Source of the DNA: Desulfobulbaceae bacterium
Lineage (GTDB): Bacteria; Desulfobacterota; Desulfobulbia; Desulfobulbales; Desulfocapsaceae
Assembly (NCBI GenBank): GCA_024227155.1
Contig: JAAELB010000875.1
Location: forward strand, 1-48,190
Reading direction: 5' to 3'
DNA length: 48,190 nt
In this document: positions 17,842-27,401 of the stretch, piece after piece
How positions within the stretch are numbered: the first letter of the stretch is position 1
How the letters are laid out: each line of letters begins with the position of its first letter
Made by a program: the position numbers and the translations under genes
Notes under the pieces: model-generated
What the model was told of the DNA's origin: nothing
Databases searched by the model: none
What the model saw: only the letters and a program-made list of their open reading frames with translations

Positions 17842-18242
17842 TAGTGTGTCTCCTTCTTTGTCGCCGCCATGGTCGGCGTCAAATGACAATCCCAGCAAAA
17901 CGGTGTGACAGATACGTACTCGTGACAGGAGTCACAGAACTTCTCTTTATTGGTATGGCATTCCATACACGCCATCTGCAGACCTTTACGATACTCTTTT
18001 CCATCTACAGTGACTGAGGTGCGGTTTGCATCCCGAAGAACGTCATCACGCCATTCGTTGAGCAATTGCATATGACTTGCCCGCATTTCAGTCGCAGATG
18101 CGACACACTGTTTTTCCCCACCTGGTGGTAACTCGACTTTAGGTACCGTGCTTCCACTCATGAACGCATTGAGCCAGATCGGAGAAGTCACTATCAGGAC
18201 AAAGATGGCCAGTCCCGGTATTATTGTTCCTTTGTTGTACAT
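17841..18242 (-). CDS. dsrJ: Periplasmic triheme cytochrome c DsrJ
   Basis: Small triheme cytochrome c of DsrMKJOP, 133 residues. An uncleaved N-terminal membrane helix (about 8-25) is followed by three heme c motifs close to the C terminus: CMECH, CDSCH and CWDCH. A further Cys near residue 47 (KQCVAS) could be the unusual Cys heme ligand described for DsrJ, but I infer that only from position. Coupled to dsrO by a one-base overlap. Confidence 0.96.
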   Translation of the reverse strand: MYNKGTIIPGLAIFVLIVTSPIWLNAFMSGSTVPKVELPPGGEKQCVASATEMRASHMQLLNEWRDDVLRDANRTSVTVDGKEYRKGLQMACMECHTNKEKFCDSCHEYVSVTPFCWDCHLTPTMAATKKETH

Positions 18243-18270
18243 TACTTAACTCCTATGTTCTGTTCAGGAT

Positions 18271-19902
18271 TTAGAAAAGCATGGTACGGAGACCTTCTTC
18301 GAGTTCCGGTCGGGTTTCACCTTCCTGAACAATTGCATTTGCAACAAGTTCGGTGAGACCAGCGACAACAACTCCAGGGTTCCAGTAATCCATAAGCGAT
18401 GTTAATGTAGCCCTGTCGATAGCACAGACACAGGCAAGAGTATTCACATCAAATTTCTCACGAACATATTTAACTGCGTTGGCCCGAGGAAGTCCTGCAC
18501 GCATTCTCAGTTCCATAATCTCATCGGTATTAAGACCGGTTCCGGATCCACAGCAGAAGGTCTGCTCACGAATGGTATTCTCAGGCATCTCGACCCAGTC
18601 AACTACATGATCGAGAATATACCGGGGCTCATCCAGAAGACCCATGGCTCTGGCCGTATTACAGGAGTCATGCCAGGTTGCCTTCACATGACTGTTACGG
18701 CTCTTATCAAGATTGAGCTTACCATGCTTGATAATGTCAGCTGTAAACTCACTGATATGCACCATTTTGGAAGCGGCTGCATTCTCAAAGACGGTACCAG
18801 TAATCGGTGAGACCGGTTTTTCAAGAAAATCAGCAGGACCATTCATGGTGTCCATATACTGGTGAACAACACGCCACATATGTCCGCACTCACCACCAAT
18901 AATGTATTTGACGCCCAGTCGTTCTGCTTCTGCGTACATCTTAGCGTTTAGTTTCTTCATTGCTTCATTACTGGTGAAGAGACCAAAGTTACCGCCTTCA
19001 GATGCATATGTTGACCAGGTGTAATCCAGACCGATTGCTTCAAAGAAAAGCAGATAGCCCATAGCCGTGTAGAGCCCTGGTTCAGCAAAGACATCAGCTG
19101 AAGGTGTGACGAAAAGAACTTCAGCACCTTTTCTATTAAAAGAAATATTAGGGCGTACACCGGTAAGGCCTTCCACATCATCGACAAGAAATTCTACATT
19201 GTCTTTGAAAGTGTGGGGCTGTAGCCCCATATGGTTACCAGTACGGTTGGAATTTGATACAGGTTCAAGAATCCAGTTGATTCCGATACCGACAAGATGC
19301 AGGAGCTCACGCAGCATCATGGTAACTTCAGCTGTATCGATTCCATATGGACAAAATACGGAACATCTACGGCACTCTGTGCACTGGTAAGAATACATGA
19401 ACCATTCTTTCAGTACAGCAACTGTCATCTCACGGGCACCGGCCATTTTACCGAGGATTTTACCCGCGAGGGTGAAATCGTTACGGTACACTGAGCGAAG
19501 AAGCTCGGCTCGCAGCACAGGCATGTTCTTTGGATCACCAGTGCCTAAGAAAAAATGACACTTATCTGCACATGCACCACATCGTACACAGCAGTCCATA
19601 AATATTTTAAGGGAACGAAATTTTTCGAGACGCTCACTCAGCCCTTTAATAATGATATCTTTCCAGTCATCAGGGAGTTTCCAGTCATCCTCTTCAGGCG
19701 ACCACTCACGGGCATTTGGAAAGGATATTCCACTCTGGCTGTCGAGATACTCAACCTTTTCTTTTTTTGCGACGTAGGCATAATTCCCGGACTTGAATTC
19801 CACGGGAATATCCATCCAATCCTGGGTAGGTATTGCTCCGGTTGCCAAGGATGGTCCCTGCACTACGCTTTGCGATAATTGTTCTAATTTTGGAACTGCC
19901 AT
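18271..19902 (-). CDS. dsrK: Cytoplasmic HdrD-like iron-sulfur subunit DsrK
   Basis: Catalytic cytoplasmic subunit of DsrMKJOP, related to heterodisulfide reductase HdrD. It is proposed to reduce the DsrC trisulfide or disulfide formed during sulfite reduction. Of 543 residues, the ferredoxin part shows CCVRCGACADKCH and CTECRRCSVFCPYG (two [4Fe-4S]). The C-terminal half has CCG-domain cysteines in TWHDSCNTAR and QTFCCGSGTG, the site of the special catalytic [4Fe-4S] cluster. It follows dsrM after 38 bp. Confidence 0.96.
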   Translation of the reverse strand: MAVPKLEQLSQSVVQGPSLATGAIPTQDWMDIPVEFKSGNYAYVAKKEKVEYLDSQSGISFPNAREWSPEEDDWKLPDDWKDIIIKGLSERLEKFRSLKIFMDCCVRCGACADKCHFFLGTGDPKNMPVLRAELLRSVYRNDFTLAGKILGKMAGAREMTVAVLKEWFMYSYQCTECRRCSVFCPYGIDTAEVTMMLRELLHLVGIGINWILEPVSNSNRTGNHMGLQPHTFKDNVEFLVDDVEGLTGVRPNISFNRKGAEVLFVTPSADVFAEPGLYTAMGYLLFFEAIGLDYTWSTYASEGGNFGLFTSNEAMKKLNAKMYAEAERLGVKYIIGGECGHMWRVVHQYMDTMNGPADFLEKPVSPITGTVFENAAASKMVHISEFTADIIKHGKLNLDKSRNSHVKATWHDSCNTARAMGLLDEPRYILDHVVDWVEMPENTIREQTFCCGSGTGLNTDEIMELRMRAGLPRANAVKYVREKFDVNTLACVCAIDRATLTSLMDYWNPGVVVAGLTELVANAIVQEGETRPELEEGLRTMLF

Positions 19903-19940
19903 CGTTATCTAATCCTCATAAGCTAGTTTTGGGTCAATTC

Positions 19941-20963
19941 TTACTCTTCATCCTTTTTAGGAGGTAGCTCCTTTTCAACAGGGAGCCCTGCTTCTACCAT
20001 ATATTCACGGAAATCATCCTCATATCCAGCATAGGAATGGGGCAGGATACGTGGATTCCATGGATTGACGTGACGCACTTCGCGAGTGTTATTCTTCATG
20101 TTACGAGTTGGGCTCATAAACACACCACCCATATGCATCAACTTACTGAATGGGAAATAGGCCAGGAGAACGCAAACAAGGAAGATATGAACATAGAAAA
20201 TTGCTCCAATCTCCGCTCCGATAACGGGGGAGAAGGTAACAAGCCCTACAGCCAATTGCTTGACATTGACGATGTCGATGTCTGTACGGAGAAAATAGCG
20301 CATCAGAACGCCGGTCAAAGCAATTGCAAAAATGAGAACCAGAGGAAAGTAATCATTCACAAGTGAAATGAAACGAACGTGACGGGTGATAAGGCGCCTG
20401 CCAAAAAGCAGTAAACACCCTGCAAGCAAGCCGATATCTGTCATATACCAGGTGGGTGCACCAACCTGAAAGAGACCGTCTCCGAACTCCAGCCAACCAA
20501 TCCAGAAAGGTACTGGATCAAGAAACAGGCGCAGATGCCTAATGACAATCATCAAGAAAGAATAGTGGAAAATCAGGGCAAAAATCCACAACCATTTCGA
20601 TGATTCATAGGTAATTTGAGGCCCGTCATGAACCTCAGATTTGGTGTTTCTAAAAAGTGATCTGAAGGTCACAATTTCAAGAAACATTCTTGCAACCACT
20701 TCCGCAGTTGTATTAGGAGCCTCAAGCTTGTTGTGCTTGATGAAATCCAGTGATTTCCCTTGACCGCAGGTTGTCTGGATAGAGAAAGGTACTGGGGATT
20801 TAGCCCATTGTACCACTCTGTAGACAAAGCCACCAAGGAAGATCATTAATGCCAGATACGGTAGGGCTACTCCAAACAGGTAGGGCATCCCCGGTATCTG
20901 TGATCCGAGCCAAGCAATCAATACCAACGCTATGACTGCCAGGAATGAGAAGGCGTACTTCAT
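19941..20963 (-). CDS. dsrM: Cytochrome b-like membrane subunit DsrM
   Basis: Heme b membrane subunit of DsrMKJOP, related to NarI/HdrE, that links the quinone pool to DsrK. The 340 residues hold about six hydrophobic helices. His residues in the RHLRLF and ITRHVRFISL stretches and in FYVHIFLV are candidate heme b ligands. The cytoplasmic C-terminal tail is charged. First dsr gene after the RsbRD-like gene, 76 bp downstream of it. Confidence 0.95.
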   Translation of the reverse strand: MKYAFSFLAVIALVLIAWLGSQIPGMPYLFGVALPYLALMIFLGGFVYRVVQWAKSPVPFSIQTTCGQGKSLDFIKHNKLEAPNTTAEVVARMFLEIVTFRSLFRNTKSEVHDGPQITYESSKWLWIFALIFHYSFLMIVIRHLRLFLDPVPFWIGWLEFGDGLFQVGAPTWYMTDIGLLAGCLLLFGRRLITRHVRFISLVNDYFPLVLIFAIALTGVLMRYFLRTDIDIVNVKQLAVGLVTFSPVIGAEIGAIFYVHIFLVCVLLAYFPFSKLMHMGGVFMSPTRNMKNNTREVRHVNPWNPRILPHSYAGYEDDFREYMVEAGLPVEKELPPKKDEE

Positions 20964-21039
20964 TTCTTACCTCGCTTCAGTTGAACTGTTTTGGAAACCA
21001 TGCAGTAGTCAACAACAAAAGTTACTGCACAGAGACCAG

Positions 21040-21582
21040 TTAATTACCGTTAACCTTTCTAAAAACTTTATTGTTATCATCAGGCAGCAGGTTCGATGGA
21101 CACTTACTGTCTGTTAATATATGACTCCCCGAGCGGATTTCGTTTATCCGTACCTGATACAGACGTTCCCGGTACTGCATGTAGATATCAAACGCTGAAA
21201 GTACTGCGAGATCTACAGCAAACTCAAAATCGTACAGTTCGCCGACCAGATGCTTACGCTCTTTGTCAGCTGCTAAAACTTCACGGGTAATGTGTTTTAC
21301 GGCATTAATTGGTGCTACTGCCTGGGATGGGGTGAATTCCTGTACAGAACGGATGGACATAATCTGTTCCAATGGCTGGGTATATTCCTTGCTGTCCTCA
21401 CCTTTCGACAGTAAAGTGAAAAGCTTGGTCAAAGACTCCCGAACATTGCCGCCAACAGGGTTGGCAAATTTATCCCGTTCTTTAGTAAAAAAACTTGATG
21501 ATTTATAAGTCGACAGTGTGTAGTCCACCCATTTACTTATAATTTTTTCTCTATGGTTTCTGAAAGCTTCAGCGAGATCCAT
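21040..21582 (-). CDS. RsbRD N-terminal domain protein, dsr-operon leader gene
   Basis: 180 residues resembling the non-heme globin-like N-terminal domain of RsbR/RsbRD stress sensors (MDLAEAFRNHREKIISKWVDYTL at the start), without the STAS domain those sensors usually carry. Genes of this type commonly precede dsrM in sulfate reducers, and their role is not established. All-helical, soluble, no transmembrane segment. It is probably the first gene of the dsr transcript. The 186-bp upstream gap has a short palindrome. Confidence 0.8.
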   Translation of the reverse strand: MDLAEAFRNHREKIISKWVDYTLSTYKSSSFFTKERDKFANPVGGNVRESLTKLFTLLSKGEDSKEYTQPLEQIMSIRSVQEFTPSQAVAPINAVKHITREVLAADKERKHLVGELYDFEFAVDLAVLSAFDIYMQYRERLYQVRINEIRSGSHILTDSKCPSNLLPDDNNKVFRKVNGN

Positions 21583-21650
21583 ACGGACACAACCTTCTTT
21601 GTCAAATGTATTCCAATCAAATTATGATCAAATCCAGGGAAAAAGTACAC

Positions 21651-21664
21651 TGAATGACCATTCA
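21651..21664. promoter_or_regulatory. Short palindrome upstream of the dsr operon
   Basis: TGAATG-AC-CATTCA is a perfect 6-bp inverted repeat in the gap before the RsbRD-like gene. Minus-strand TTTGTGAATGG just beside it recalls a half-site of Rex or CRP/FNR-type (HcpR) operators known in sulfate reducers, but the second half does not fit. Regulatory function is a guess. Confidence 0.25.
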
Positions 21665-21768
21665 CAAATGGACATTTCTAGCACCTTTCCCCCTCTTTTT
21701 CAAGTAGATTTTTACCGAGCACAATTTGCTCAAACCGCAGCAAAGTTAGGTATCCCGACAGTTTTTCA

Positions 21769-24156
21769 CTACTTAGAAATCTTGATCAAATCTCCTACAA
21801 TACTGACAGCTTCGCGGATGTAAGGATCTTCATTGACCTCTTTGAGCCATGTTTCTTTTGGGTCTTCTTCCGACTCCTTTCCTTGACCATCCCCTACAGA
21901 TCCTGCCTCTTCGTCTCTATATTTTCTATAATGCACCCCAACCTTCTCACGGGTGCGCTCCGCCTCTGCACGCTTTTGTCGCATATCTGCAAGCTGGATA
22001 GTAACAATAGTATCTTCACTCCGCGCGGCGGCTTTAACCGCCTCCTCTCTAATTGTTGAGATTCCCTCATCTTTTTCTGAACGTTCCTTACTTCTTTTAA
22101 CAATAGTATCAAGATCAAAGGATTTGCCGGACCAAGGTGTAAACTCAACTGCGTCAATGGAATCCCAGGGTAGACTGTAATCAAGATAGCGCTCCCCTGA
22201 TTTAATATGCTCAAAAAGGTTGGGCAACACAATGTCAGGCTCCACCCCCTTATACTGGGTCGAGCTACCGTTCACCCGGTAGAATTTTTGAATCATCACC
22301 TTAAGTGCACCCAGATCATCATATTTTTTCATGTGAAGCAAAGGGATATTCTCATTAAGATCAACAATTGTCTGCACTGTTCCCTTACCATGGGTATGGA
22401 TACCGCCAACGATTACAGCGCGTTTATAGTCCTGCAGTGCTGCTGCAACAATCTCAGATGCAGAGGCTGAAAACTTATTTACAAGAACAACCAGTGGTCC
22501 GTCATAGTAGACACTACCGTTCTTATCACTGAGTACCCTCCGATCACCAAAACTGTTTTTAACCTGCACCACAGGGCCTGACTCAATAAACAGACCGGTG
22601 ATATCCACCGCATCCACCAGAGCTCCTCCACCATCATCTCTAAGATCAAGAATTAAGCCATCAACGAATTGTTCTTTTAATTTCTGAATTTCTTTTCTGG
22701 TATCATCAGTAGAGTTTCTGGCTGTACCGCCATTTCGACTCCCTTCAAAATCCCTATAGAAACTTGGAATAAACAGATATCCGGTCTTCTGACCATTTTC
22801 TGACTCAAGAACAGTGGACTTCACAAAGGTCTCTTCTATTTGCACCACATCGCGGATTATTCTGATGGTCTCCTTGGCACCATCTGACTTTTTCACAGTA
22901 AGACTCACAGCCTCACCCTTTGGCCCACGGATAAGGCGCACAGCATCTCTTAAGCGCATCTCTGTAATATCTACAGGCTCCTCTCCTTCCTGCGCCACTT
23001 CGAGAATAATATCCTCAGCTTTCAGGCGTCCTTGTCTCGCTGAGGCGCTGCCTGGTATAATACGCACGACTTTTATAAACCCGTCATCTTCCCGCAGAAG
23101 AGCACCAATGCCTTCCAGGCTTCCTCGCATATTAATATCAAACTGCTCTTTGCTCGCCGGAGCTATATAATTTGTATGGGGGCCAAATGCTCTGGTCACA
23201 CAATTAAAAAATCGATCGTAGTGGTCCTGGAGCGTTTCCTGACGAAGCCTTTGAAAAAATGTGTTATTTCGTTTTTTCACCTTTGCGATTGCCTCATGCC
23301 AGAGGACAGTCTCACTCTTTTCAGCTACCTCTGATACTGCCTCGCTCCCCTTCTCAAGCTCTTTCTCTCTCTCTTCATCAAGATCAAGATACTGGGAAAT
23401 AACCTGCATTTTCAGTATTTTTCGCCATCGATCTTTTAACTCTTTCAAATCCTTGGCAAATCCAATTTTTTCAGGATCACCTTCATACTGCTCTGCACTG
23501 GTAACATCAAATGAACCGACAACCAGGCCGTCCGGGGTGGGATCTGGACGGGGAATTGTCAGCACCTGGCCAACAAAAATTTTGGATGGATTCTCCAGAT
23601 CATTTTCACTCAGCAAATCAGCAACACTAATTTTTCCGAACCTTCGGCCCAGAGCTGCCAGGGTGTCACCACTCTGTACTGTATATTTTTTCTTAACTCC
23701 TCGCTTGGCGACCACAGCTTCACCGATTGCTTCCCCCTGTGCTGTAACCAGGTGATTGTCAGCAAGCATCAGCTCAACCATCTTCTGTACAAGGTCAATC
23801 TTTTCGTTAAGAAGGTCATAACCGGTATCAGGCAGCGTAATACTGCCTTTTGCAAGACTGTTATCGATATGGGCGGCGAAGGCCTGTAGGGTGTCCACAT
23901 CGCCCTGTAACAAAAACCGTTTTTGATAATCGAGCTGCTTTATATACAGATCAAACGCTGCCCCAGCCAACTCATCGTCCAGCTTTTTGTCGCTGAAATG
24001 GAGGGCGGGCAACTGCTTACTGAGAATATAACCAATCAGTCTGTTTCTTTTGCGGTCAATCTTACTGACATCTGAGGAGAGTACAGAGGTAGAGCAGAAC
24101 AACAGAAGACACAAAAACACCAGTTTAACTACAAGAAATTTCTTTATATATTTCAT
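21769..24156 (-). CDS. prc: Tail-specific (carboxy-terminal) protease with LysM domain
   Basis: Periplasmic S41 serine protease of 795 residues with a signal peptide at about 1-27. The N-terminal Tsp domain is split by a LysM peptidoglycan-binding domain at about 157-202 (KKYTVQSGDTLAALGRRFG to VGQVLTIP). A PDZ domain follows (about 345-435), then the protease core with FSASASEIVAAAL (nucleophile Ser) and THGKGTVQ (general-base Lys), and a charged C-terminal Prc region. Prc trims penicillin-binding proteins and lipoproteins in the cell wall; a LysM would fix it to peptidoglycan. The usual E. coli Prc (about 680 residues) has no LysM. It is transcribed towards the dsr operon. Confidence 0.93.
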   Translation of the reverse strand: MKYIKKFLVVKLVFLCLLLFCSTSVLSSDVSKIDRKRNRLIGYILSKQLPALHFSDKKLDDELAGAAFDLYIKQLDYQKRFLLQGDVDTLQAFAAHIDNSLAKGSITLPDTGYDLLNEKIDLVQKMVELMLADNHLVTAQGEAIGEAVVAKRGVKKKYTVQSGDTLAALGRRFGKISVADLLSENDLENPSKIFVGQVLTIPRPDPTPDGLVVGSFDVTSAEQYEGDPEKIGFAKDLKELKDRWRKILKMQVISQYLDLDEEREKELEKGSEAVSEVAEKSETVLWHEAIAKVKKRNNTFFQRLRQETLQDHYDRFFNCVTRAFGPHTNYIAPASKEQFDINMRGSLEGIGALLREDDGFIKVVRIIPGSASARQGRLKAEDIILEVAQEGEEPVDITEMRLRDAVRLIRGPKGEAVSLTVKKSDGAKETIRIIRDVVQIEETFVKSTVLESENGQKTGYLFIPSFYRDFEGSRNGGTARNSTDDTRKEIQKLKEQFVDGLILDLRDDGGGALVDAVDITGLFIESGPVVQVKNSFGDRRVLSDKNGSVYYDGPLVVLVNKFSASASEIVAAALQDYKRAVIVGGIHTHGKGTVQTIVDLNENIPLLHMKKYDDLGALKVMIQKFYRVNGSSTQYKGVEPDIVLPNLFEHIKSGERYLDYSLPWDSIDAVEFTPWSGKSFDLDTIVKRSKERSEKDEGISTIREEAVKAAARSEDTIVTIQLADMRQKRAEAERTREKVGVHYRKYRDEEAGSVGDGQGKESEEDPKETWLKEVNEDPYIREAVSIVGDLIKISK

Positions 24157-24258
24157 ATTATTCGCTAAATTAATTCAATCGAAAACTACACGGAGACAAT
24201 ATTAACCCTGTTAGTGATAACAGAACGTAAAAACAAATACCATGACAAAGAGCTGACA

Positions 24259-24567
24259 ATGAAAAAATTGAAAGAGGAAATCTCTGATTTTATAGCTAAA
24301 CGGGACTGGCACCAGTACCATACTCCGAAAAATCTGGCCATGGCACTCAGTGTTGAATCATCAGAATTACTCGAAATATATCAATGGATGACGCCTGAGG
24401 AGAGTAGTGAACCGGACGAGAAAACCCTCACCCATATCGAAGAGGAAATTGGAGACATCATGATCTATCTGACCACACTTGCAGCAGCATACAATATCGA
24501 CCCAATTGCTGCCGCCAGAAAAAAAATAATAACAAACAAACTCAAATACCCTGAACCACCGCAGTGA
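24259..24567 (+). CDS. MazG-like nucleotide pyrophosphohydrolase
   Basis: 102 residues of the all-alpha NTP pyrophosphatase (MazG/RS21-C6) family, which removes pyrophosphate from (non-canonical) dNTPs. The metal-binding pattern is visible as ESSELLEIYQW followed by EEEIGDIMIYL (ExxE then ExxD). The N-terminal KRDWHQYHTPKNLAMAL is typical of the RS21-C6 subgroup. The ATG at 24259 starts exactly at the conserved N terminus; an upstream in-frame extension to 24214 is not conserved-looking. It stands alone, between the divergent prc and a convergent gene. Confidence 0.88.
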   Translation: MKKLKEEISDFIAKRDWHQYHTPKNLAMALSVESSELLEIYQWMTPEESSEPDEKTLTHIEEEIGDIMIYLTTLAAAYNIDPIAAARKKIITNKLKYPEPPQ

Positions 24568-24591
24568 TATCAACTGCTACCACCCCAGGAT

Positions 24592-25092
24592 TTACTCCTG
24601 CTGACAAAGAACCTGGAGACTTTCAAACTCTGGTTGTAGCTCAACACCAAGCTCTGCCGCGAATCCGATCAACTCCTTATAAGTACAATTAAATGATACG
24701 CAGGAAACCTTATTTTTCAACTGCTCTGCTTCCAGCTTCAGGTGAGTAAAGAGTGCCACCGAAGCACTGGATTTGACCCCGGACCTGTCAAGTTTCTGCC
24801 TTGTACAGAAATCGCAAAACCGGGTGTAGTTGCAGATAGATCTGCCAATCCCCCGATAAACAGTTTTGTCAAAATTCTGCGGCTCAAGATCACGCACAAC
24901 AATCTCTTTGTAGCGCTCAAGTGCCGCCTCTTTGAGCATCAGTGTTTGAGACTCGCTGAGTTCAACCCGGGGTCCATCAGCTGATATAGTTAAAAAAAAT
25001 ATAGCTGAATTATAGGCAATTTCAGGAATTTCACCTGAATAGCGAACGGTATACCACTCATTTTCGATGAGTTCATCCAGGCTAAGACTCAC
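24592..25092 (-). CDS. Hypothetical protein after hemA
   Basis: About 166 residues, no family recognised. No signal peptide or membrane segment. Cys residues occur in CNYTRFCDFCTRQ, a cluster of three that could bind metal, and in VSCVSFNC. The start is probably the GTG at 25092, eight bases after GGGAAG and overlapping the hemA stop codon; an upstream TTG at 25113 is possible. The overlap shows translational coupling to hemA, so a role near tetrapyrrole synthesis is conceivable, but that is context only. Confidence 0.6.
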   Translation of the reverse strand: MSLSLDELIENEWYTVRYSGEIPEIAYNSAIFFLTISADGPRVELSESQTLMLKEAALERYKEIVVRDLEPQNFDKTVYRGIGRSICNYTRFCDFCTRQKLDRSGVKSSASVALFTHLKLEAEQLKNKVSCVSFNCTYKELIGFAAELGVELQPEFESLQVLCQQE

Positions 25093-26371
25093 TTGAATCA
25101 CTTCCCAGCCCAAAAAGTTCCCTAACCGTACTCACTTTCTGGTCGCTGTTATCTCTACCGGAGCAGGAATCGCTTTTTAAATAGACAAGAGGATTGTGCA
25201 GTACCTTGGCGTTTATTGCTGAGAGCATCTTCCGTAGATGCTGCACATCCTTATCAGAGAGAGAAGCGAGTTTCCCAAGGGTCTTTTCAAGTTCGAATTT
25301 ACTGATCTCATCCATCCTCCTCCTTAGATCCTGAATGGTAGGAGTGACTGCGAGACTCTGAAAATATCGGTCAAATTTCAAGGTTTCTTCATCAACTATT
25401 CGAGATGCCTTGACCGCCTCCTTGTCTCTCTCTGACTTGTTCATCTCCACCACACTGCTTAAATCATCGATGTCGTAGAGGTATACATTTTCCAACTCAT
25501 TAAGTTCTGGATCTAGATCTCTTGGGACGGCAATATCAATGAAGAACAACGGCTTGTTCATCCTGGCACGCATTACAGACTTTACCTGGTCTCTATGGAG
25601 AATAATGTCTGTTGCCCCGGTGGAGCTTATGATAATATCCACCTGTTCAAGCTGTGACACCAGCTCATCAATAGATACAGCCTTTCCACGAAATCTCTTG
25701 GCAAGATCAACTGCCCTTGACAGTGTACGATTGGCGACAACAACAGAGCTAACGCCCTGACCGACAAGATGTTCCGCTGCAAGTTCTGCCATTTCACCAG
25801 CACCAACGAGCAGCACATTTTTGCCTTTAAGATCACCAAAGATTTTTTTCGCCAGCTGTACCGCAGCGTAACTTATAGACACCGCAGAAGAGCCAATACC
25901 GGTCTCGGTACGAACCCGTTTAGCCACAGTAAAAGATTTATGCAAAACCTTGTTGAGCAGTGGTCCTGTGGTGCTAAACTGGGAGGCAAATCGGTACGCC
26001 TCTTTCAACTGCCCCAGGATCTGGGCTTCACCAACCACCATAGAATCAAGACTGGCCGCCACCATAAACAGATGATGGACCGCCTCCTGCCCCTCATGCA
26101 GATAGAGGTATTTCAAACACTCCTCCCGGCTGAGTTCTTCACCAAAAAGAAAGCGGATAATCTCATCTTCGATGGGTGCATCATCCTCTGCAACAAGTAA
26201 GAATTCGACCCTGTTACAGGTTGACAGCAGATAATGCTCCTTAAGCCCTTTCATCCCTTTTAACGCTGTGAGTGGACGCTCATAACCGTCTGATAATGCA
26301 ATTTTTTCACGCACCTCAACGGGGGTTGTTTTATGATTAACCCCCAGCAGTATAATTTTCTCAGCCGCCAT
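25082..26371 (-). CDS. hemA: Glutamyl-tRNA reductase
   Basis: NADPH-dependent reduction of glutamyl-tRNA to glutamate-1-semialdehyde, first step of C5 tetrapyrrole synthesis. 429 residues, standard length. LGVNHKTTPVEVREK at the N terminus, LLSTCNRVEFL with the catalytic Cys, GEAQILGQLKEAY, the NADPH fold LLVGAGEMAELAAEHL, and the C-terminal dimerisation helices are visible. It overlaps the hemX-like gene by 11 bp. It feeds siroheme for sulfite reductase as well as heme for the c-type cytochromes of this organism. Confidence 0.97.
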   Translation of the reverse strand: MAAEKIILLGVNHKTTPVEVREKIALSDGYERPLTALKGMKGLKEHYLLSTCNRVEFLLVAEDDAPIEDEIIRFLFGEELSREECLKYLYLHEGQEAVHHLFMVAASLDSMVVGEAQILGQLKEAYRFASQFSTTGPLLNKVLHKSFTVAKRVRTETGIGSSAVSISYAAVQLAKKIFGDLKGKNVLLVGAGEMAELAAEHLVGQGVSSVVVANRTLSRAVDLAKRFRGKAVSIDELVSQLEQVDIIISSTGATDIILHRDQVKSVMRARMNKPLFFIDIAVPRDLDPELNELENVYLYDIDDLSSVVEMNKSERDKEAVKASRIVDEETLKFDRYFQSLAVTPTIQDLRRRMDEISKFELEKTLGKLASLSDKDVQHLRKMLSAINAKVLHNPLVYLKSDSCSGRDNSDQKVSTVRELFGLGSDSSES

Positions 26372-27188
26372 AGCTATGAACTCCTCCTAGGAGATAGGTT
26401 ACCCCCCATAGGGTAAAAATCACCGACAGGAACCCAATCACTGCCATAATTGCTGCACGCTTACCTCGCCAACCTACGGTAAAACGCTGGTGAATCTGTA
26501 CAAGATATAAAAACCAGGTAATAAGCGACCAGGTCTCTTTAGGATCCCATTGCCAGTATGTCCCCCATGCCTGCCTCGCCCAGACTGAACCGGTAACAAT
26601 CCCCAGGGTTAAAAAGACAAAGCCAGCAGTAATACAGTGGCTGTTGAGTTGATCCAGGGAATCCAGGGAAGGAAACCTTTCAAAAAAGAAACCAAATTTC
26701 TTACTTTTTAACTCACGGTCCTGCAGCAGGTACATCAGGCCACCGCAAAATGCCAGGGAGAGAAAGCCATAGGCGATGATCGAGACGCCGGCATGCACAG
26801 GGAGCCAGAGACTCTGCAATGCAGGCAACAGGGGTGTCACCTCCCGCGCGGAAAGAGAAGAAATTATCACCAGGCAAAAGATGAGAACAGAAACAAAGGT
26901 ACCAAAATTTTTGACAGTGTATCGCCACCTGAAAGAAAGGTAAGCCCAGGTGGTTGCCCATGCAAAAAAGATAACCGCTTCATGTTGTGAGGTAATTGGG
27001 GTATAGCCTGCAAGAAGATACCTGGATACAATGTACAGACTTTGCAAGATCCCGGAAGCGGTGAGTATCGCCCGGGCGATTTTCCGTGCACCCTTATTTT
27101 GACTTATAAAAAAAACTATATAGGCCGCTGTGGCAATCGCTGTAACGCAGATTACCGATATATAGAGAAGATAGCTAAGTTCTTCCAT
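26361..27188 (-). CDS. HemX/CcsA-type cytochrome c assembly membrane protein
   Basis: About 275 residues, eight hydrophobic helices. The tryptophan-rich WGTYWQWDPKETWSLITWF is the heme-handling WWD motif of the CcsA/CcmC/HemX family. Further His residues in VHAGVSIIAYG and LNSHCI may ligate heme. The start is the ATG at 27188, five bases after GGAG; an upstream extension would add a second hydrophobic segment without a ribosome-binding site. Next to hemA such genes are named hemX (regulates HemA level) or ccsA (System II cytochrome c maturation). The sequence alone does not decide between them. Confidence 0.88.
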   Translation of the reverse strand: MEELSYLLYISVICVTAIATAAYIVFFISQNKGARKIARAILTASGILQSLYIVSRYLLAGYTPITSQHEAVIFFAWATTWAYLSFRWRYTVKNFGTFVSVLIFCLVIISSLSAREVTPLLPALQSLWLPVHAGVSIIAYGFLSLAFCGGLMYLLQDRELKSKKFGFFFERFPSLDSLDQLNSHCITAGFVFLTLGIVTGSVWARQAWGTYWQWDPKETWSLITWFLYLVQIHQRFTVGWRGKRAAIMAVIGFLSVIFTLWGVTYLLGGVHSYGG

Positions 27189-27401
27189 GAACACTCCAGA
27201 TAAGAATACCTTTATCTTTATGAAAAAGTAACTATTCAGCAGCACCCCATATGCTCACGATCAGGCTGTCCAGCATACAGGTGTATAGCTTAACCAGCCT
27301 GCTTGTGCCCCTCTGGAGCACTGCTAAACAGTTACAGTTCCCAGCTTAGATAAGGTTTTTGCTTTTGGCTAAATAGTTACATGAAAAAATCACCTTATGT
27401 A

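Noticed and set aside
21640-21680. Complete Rex or HcpR operator before the dsr operon
   Set aside because: Only one half-site resembles the consensus; the second half mismatches in several positions.
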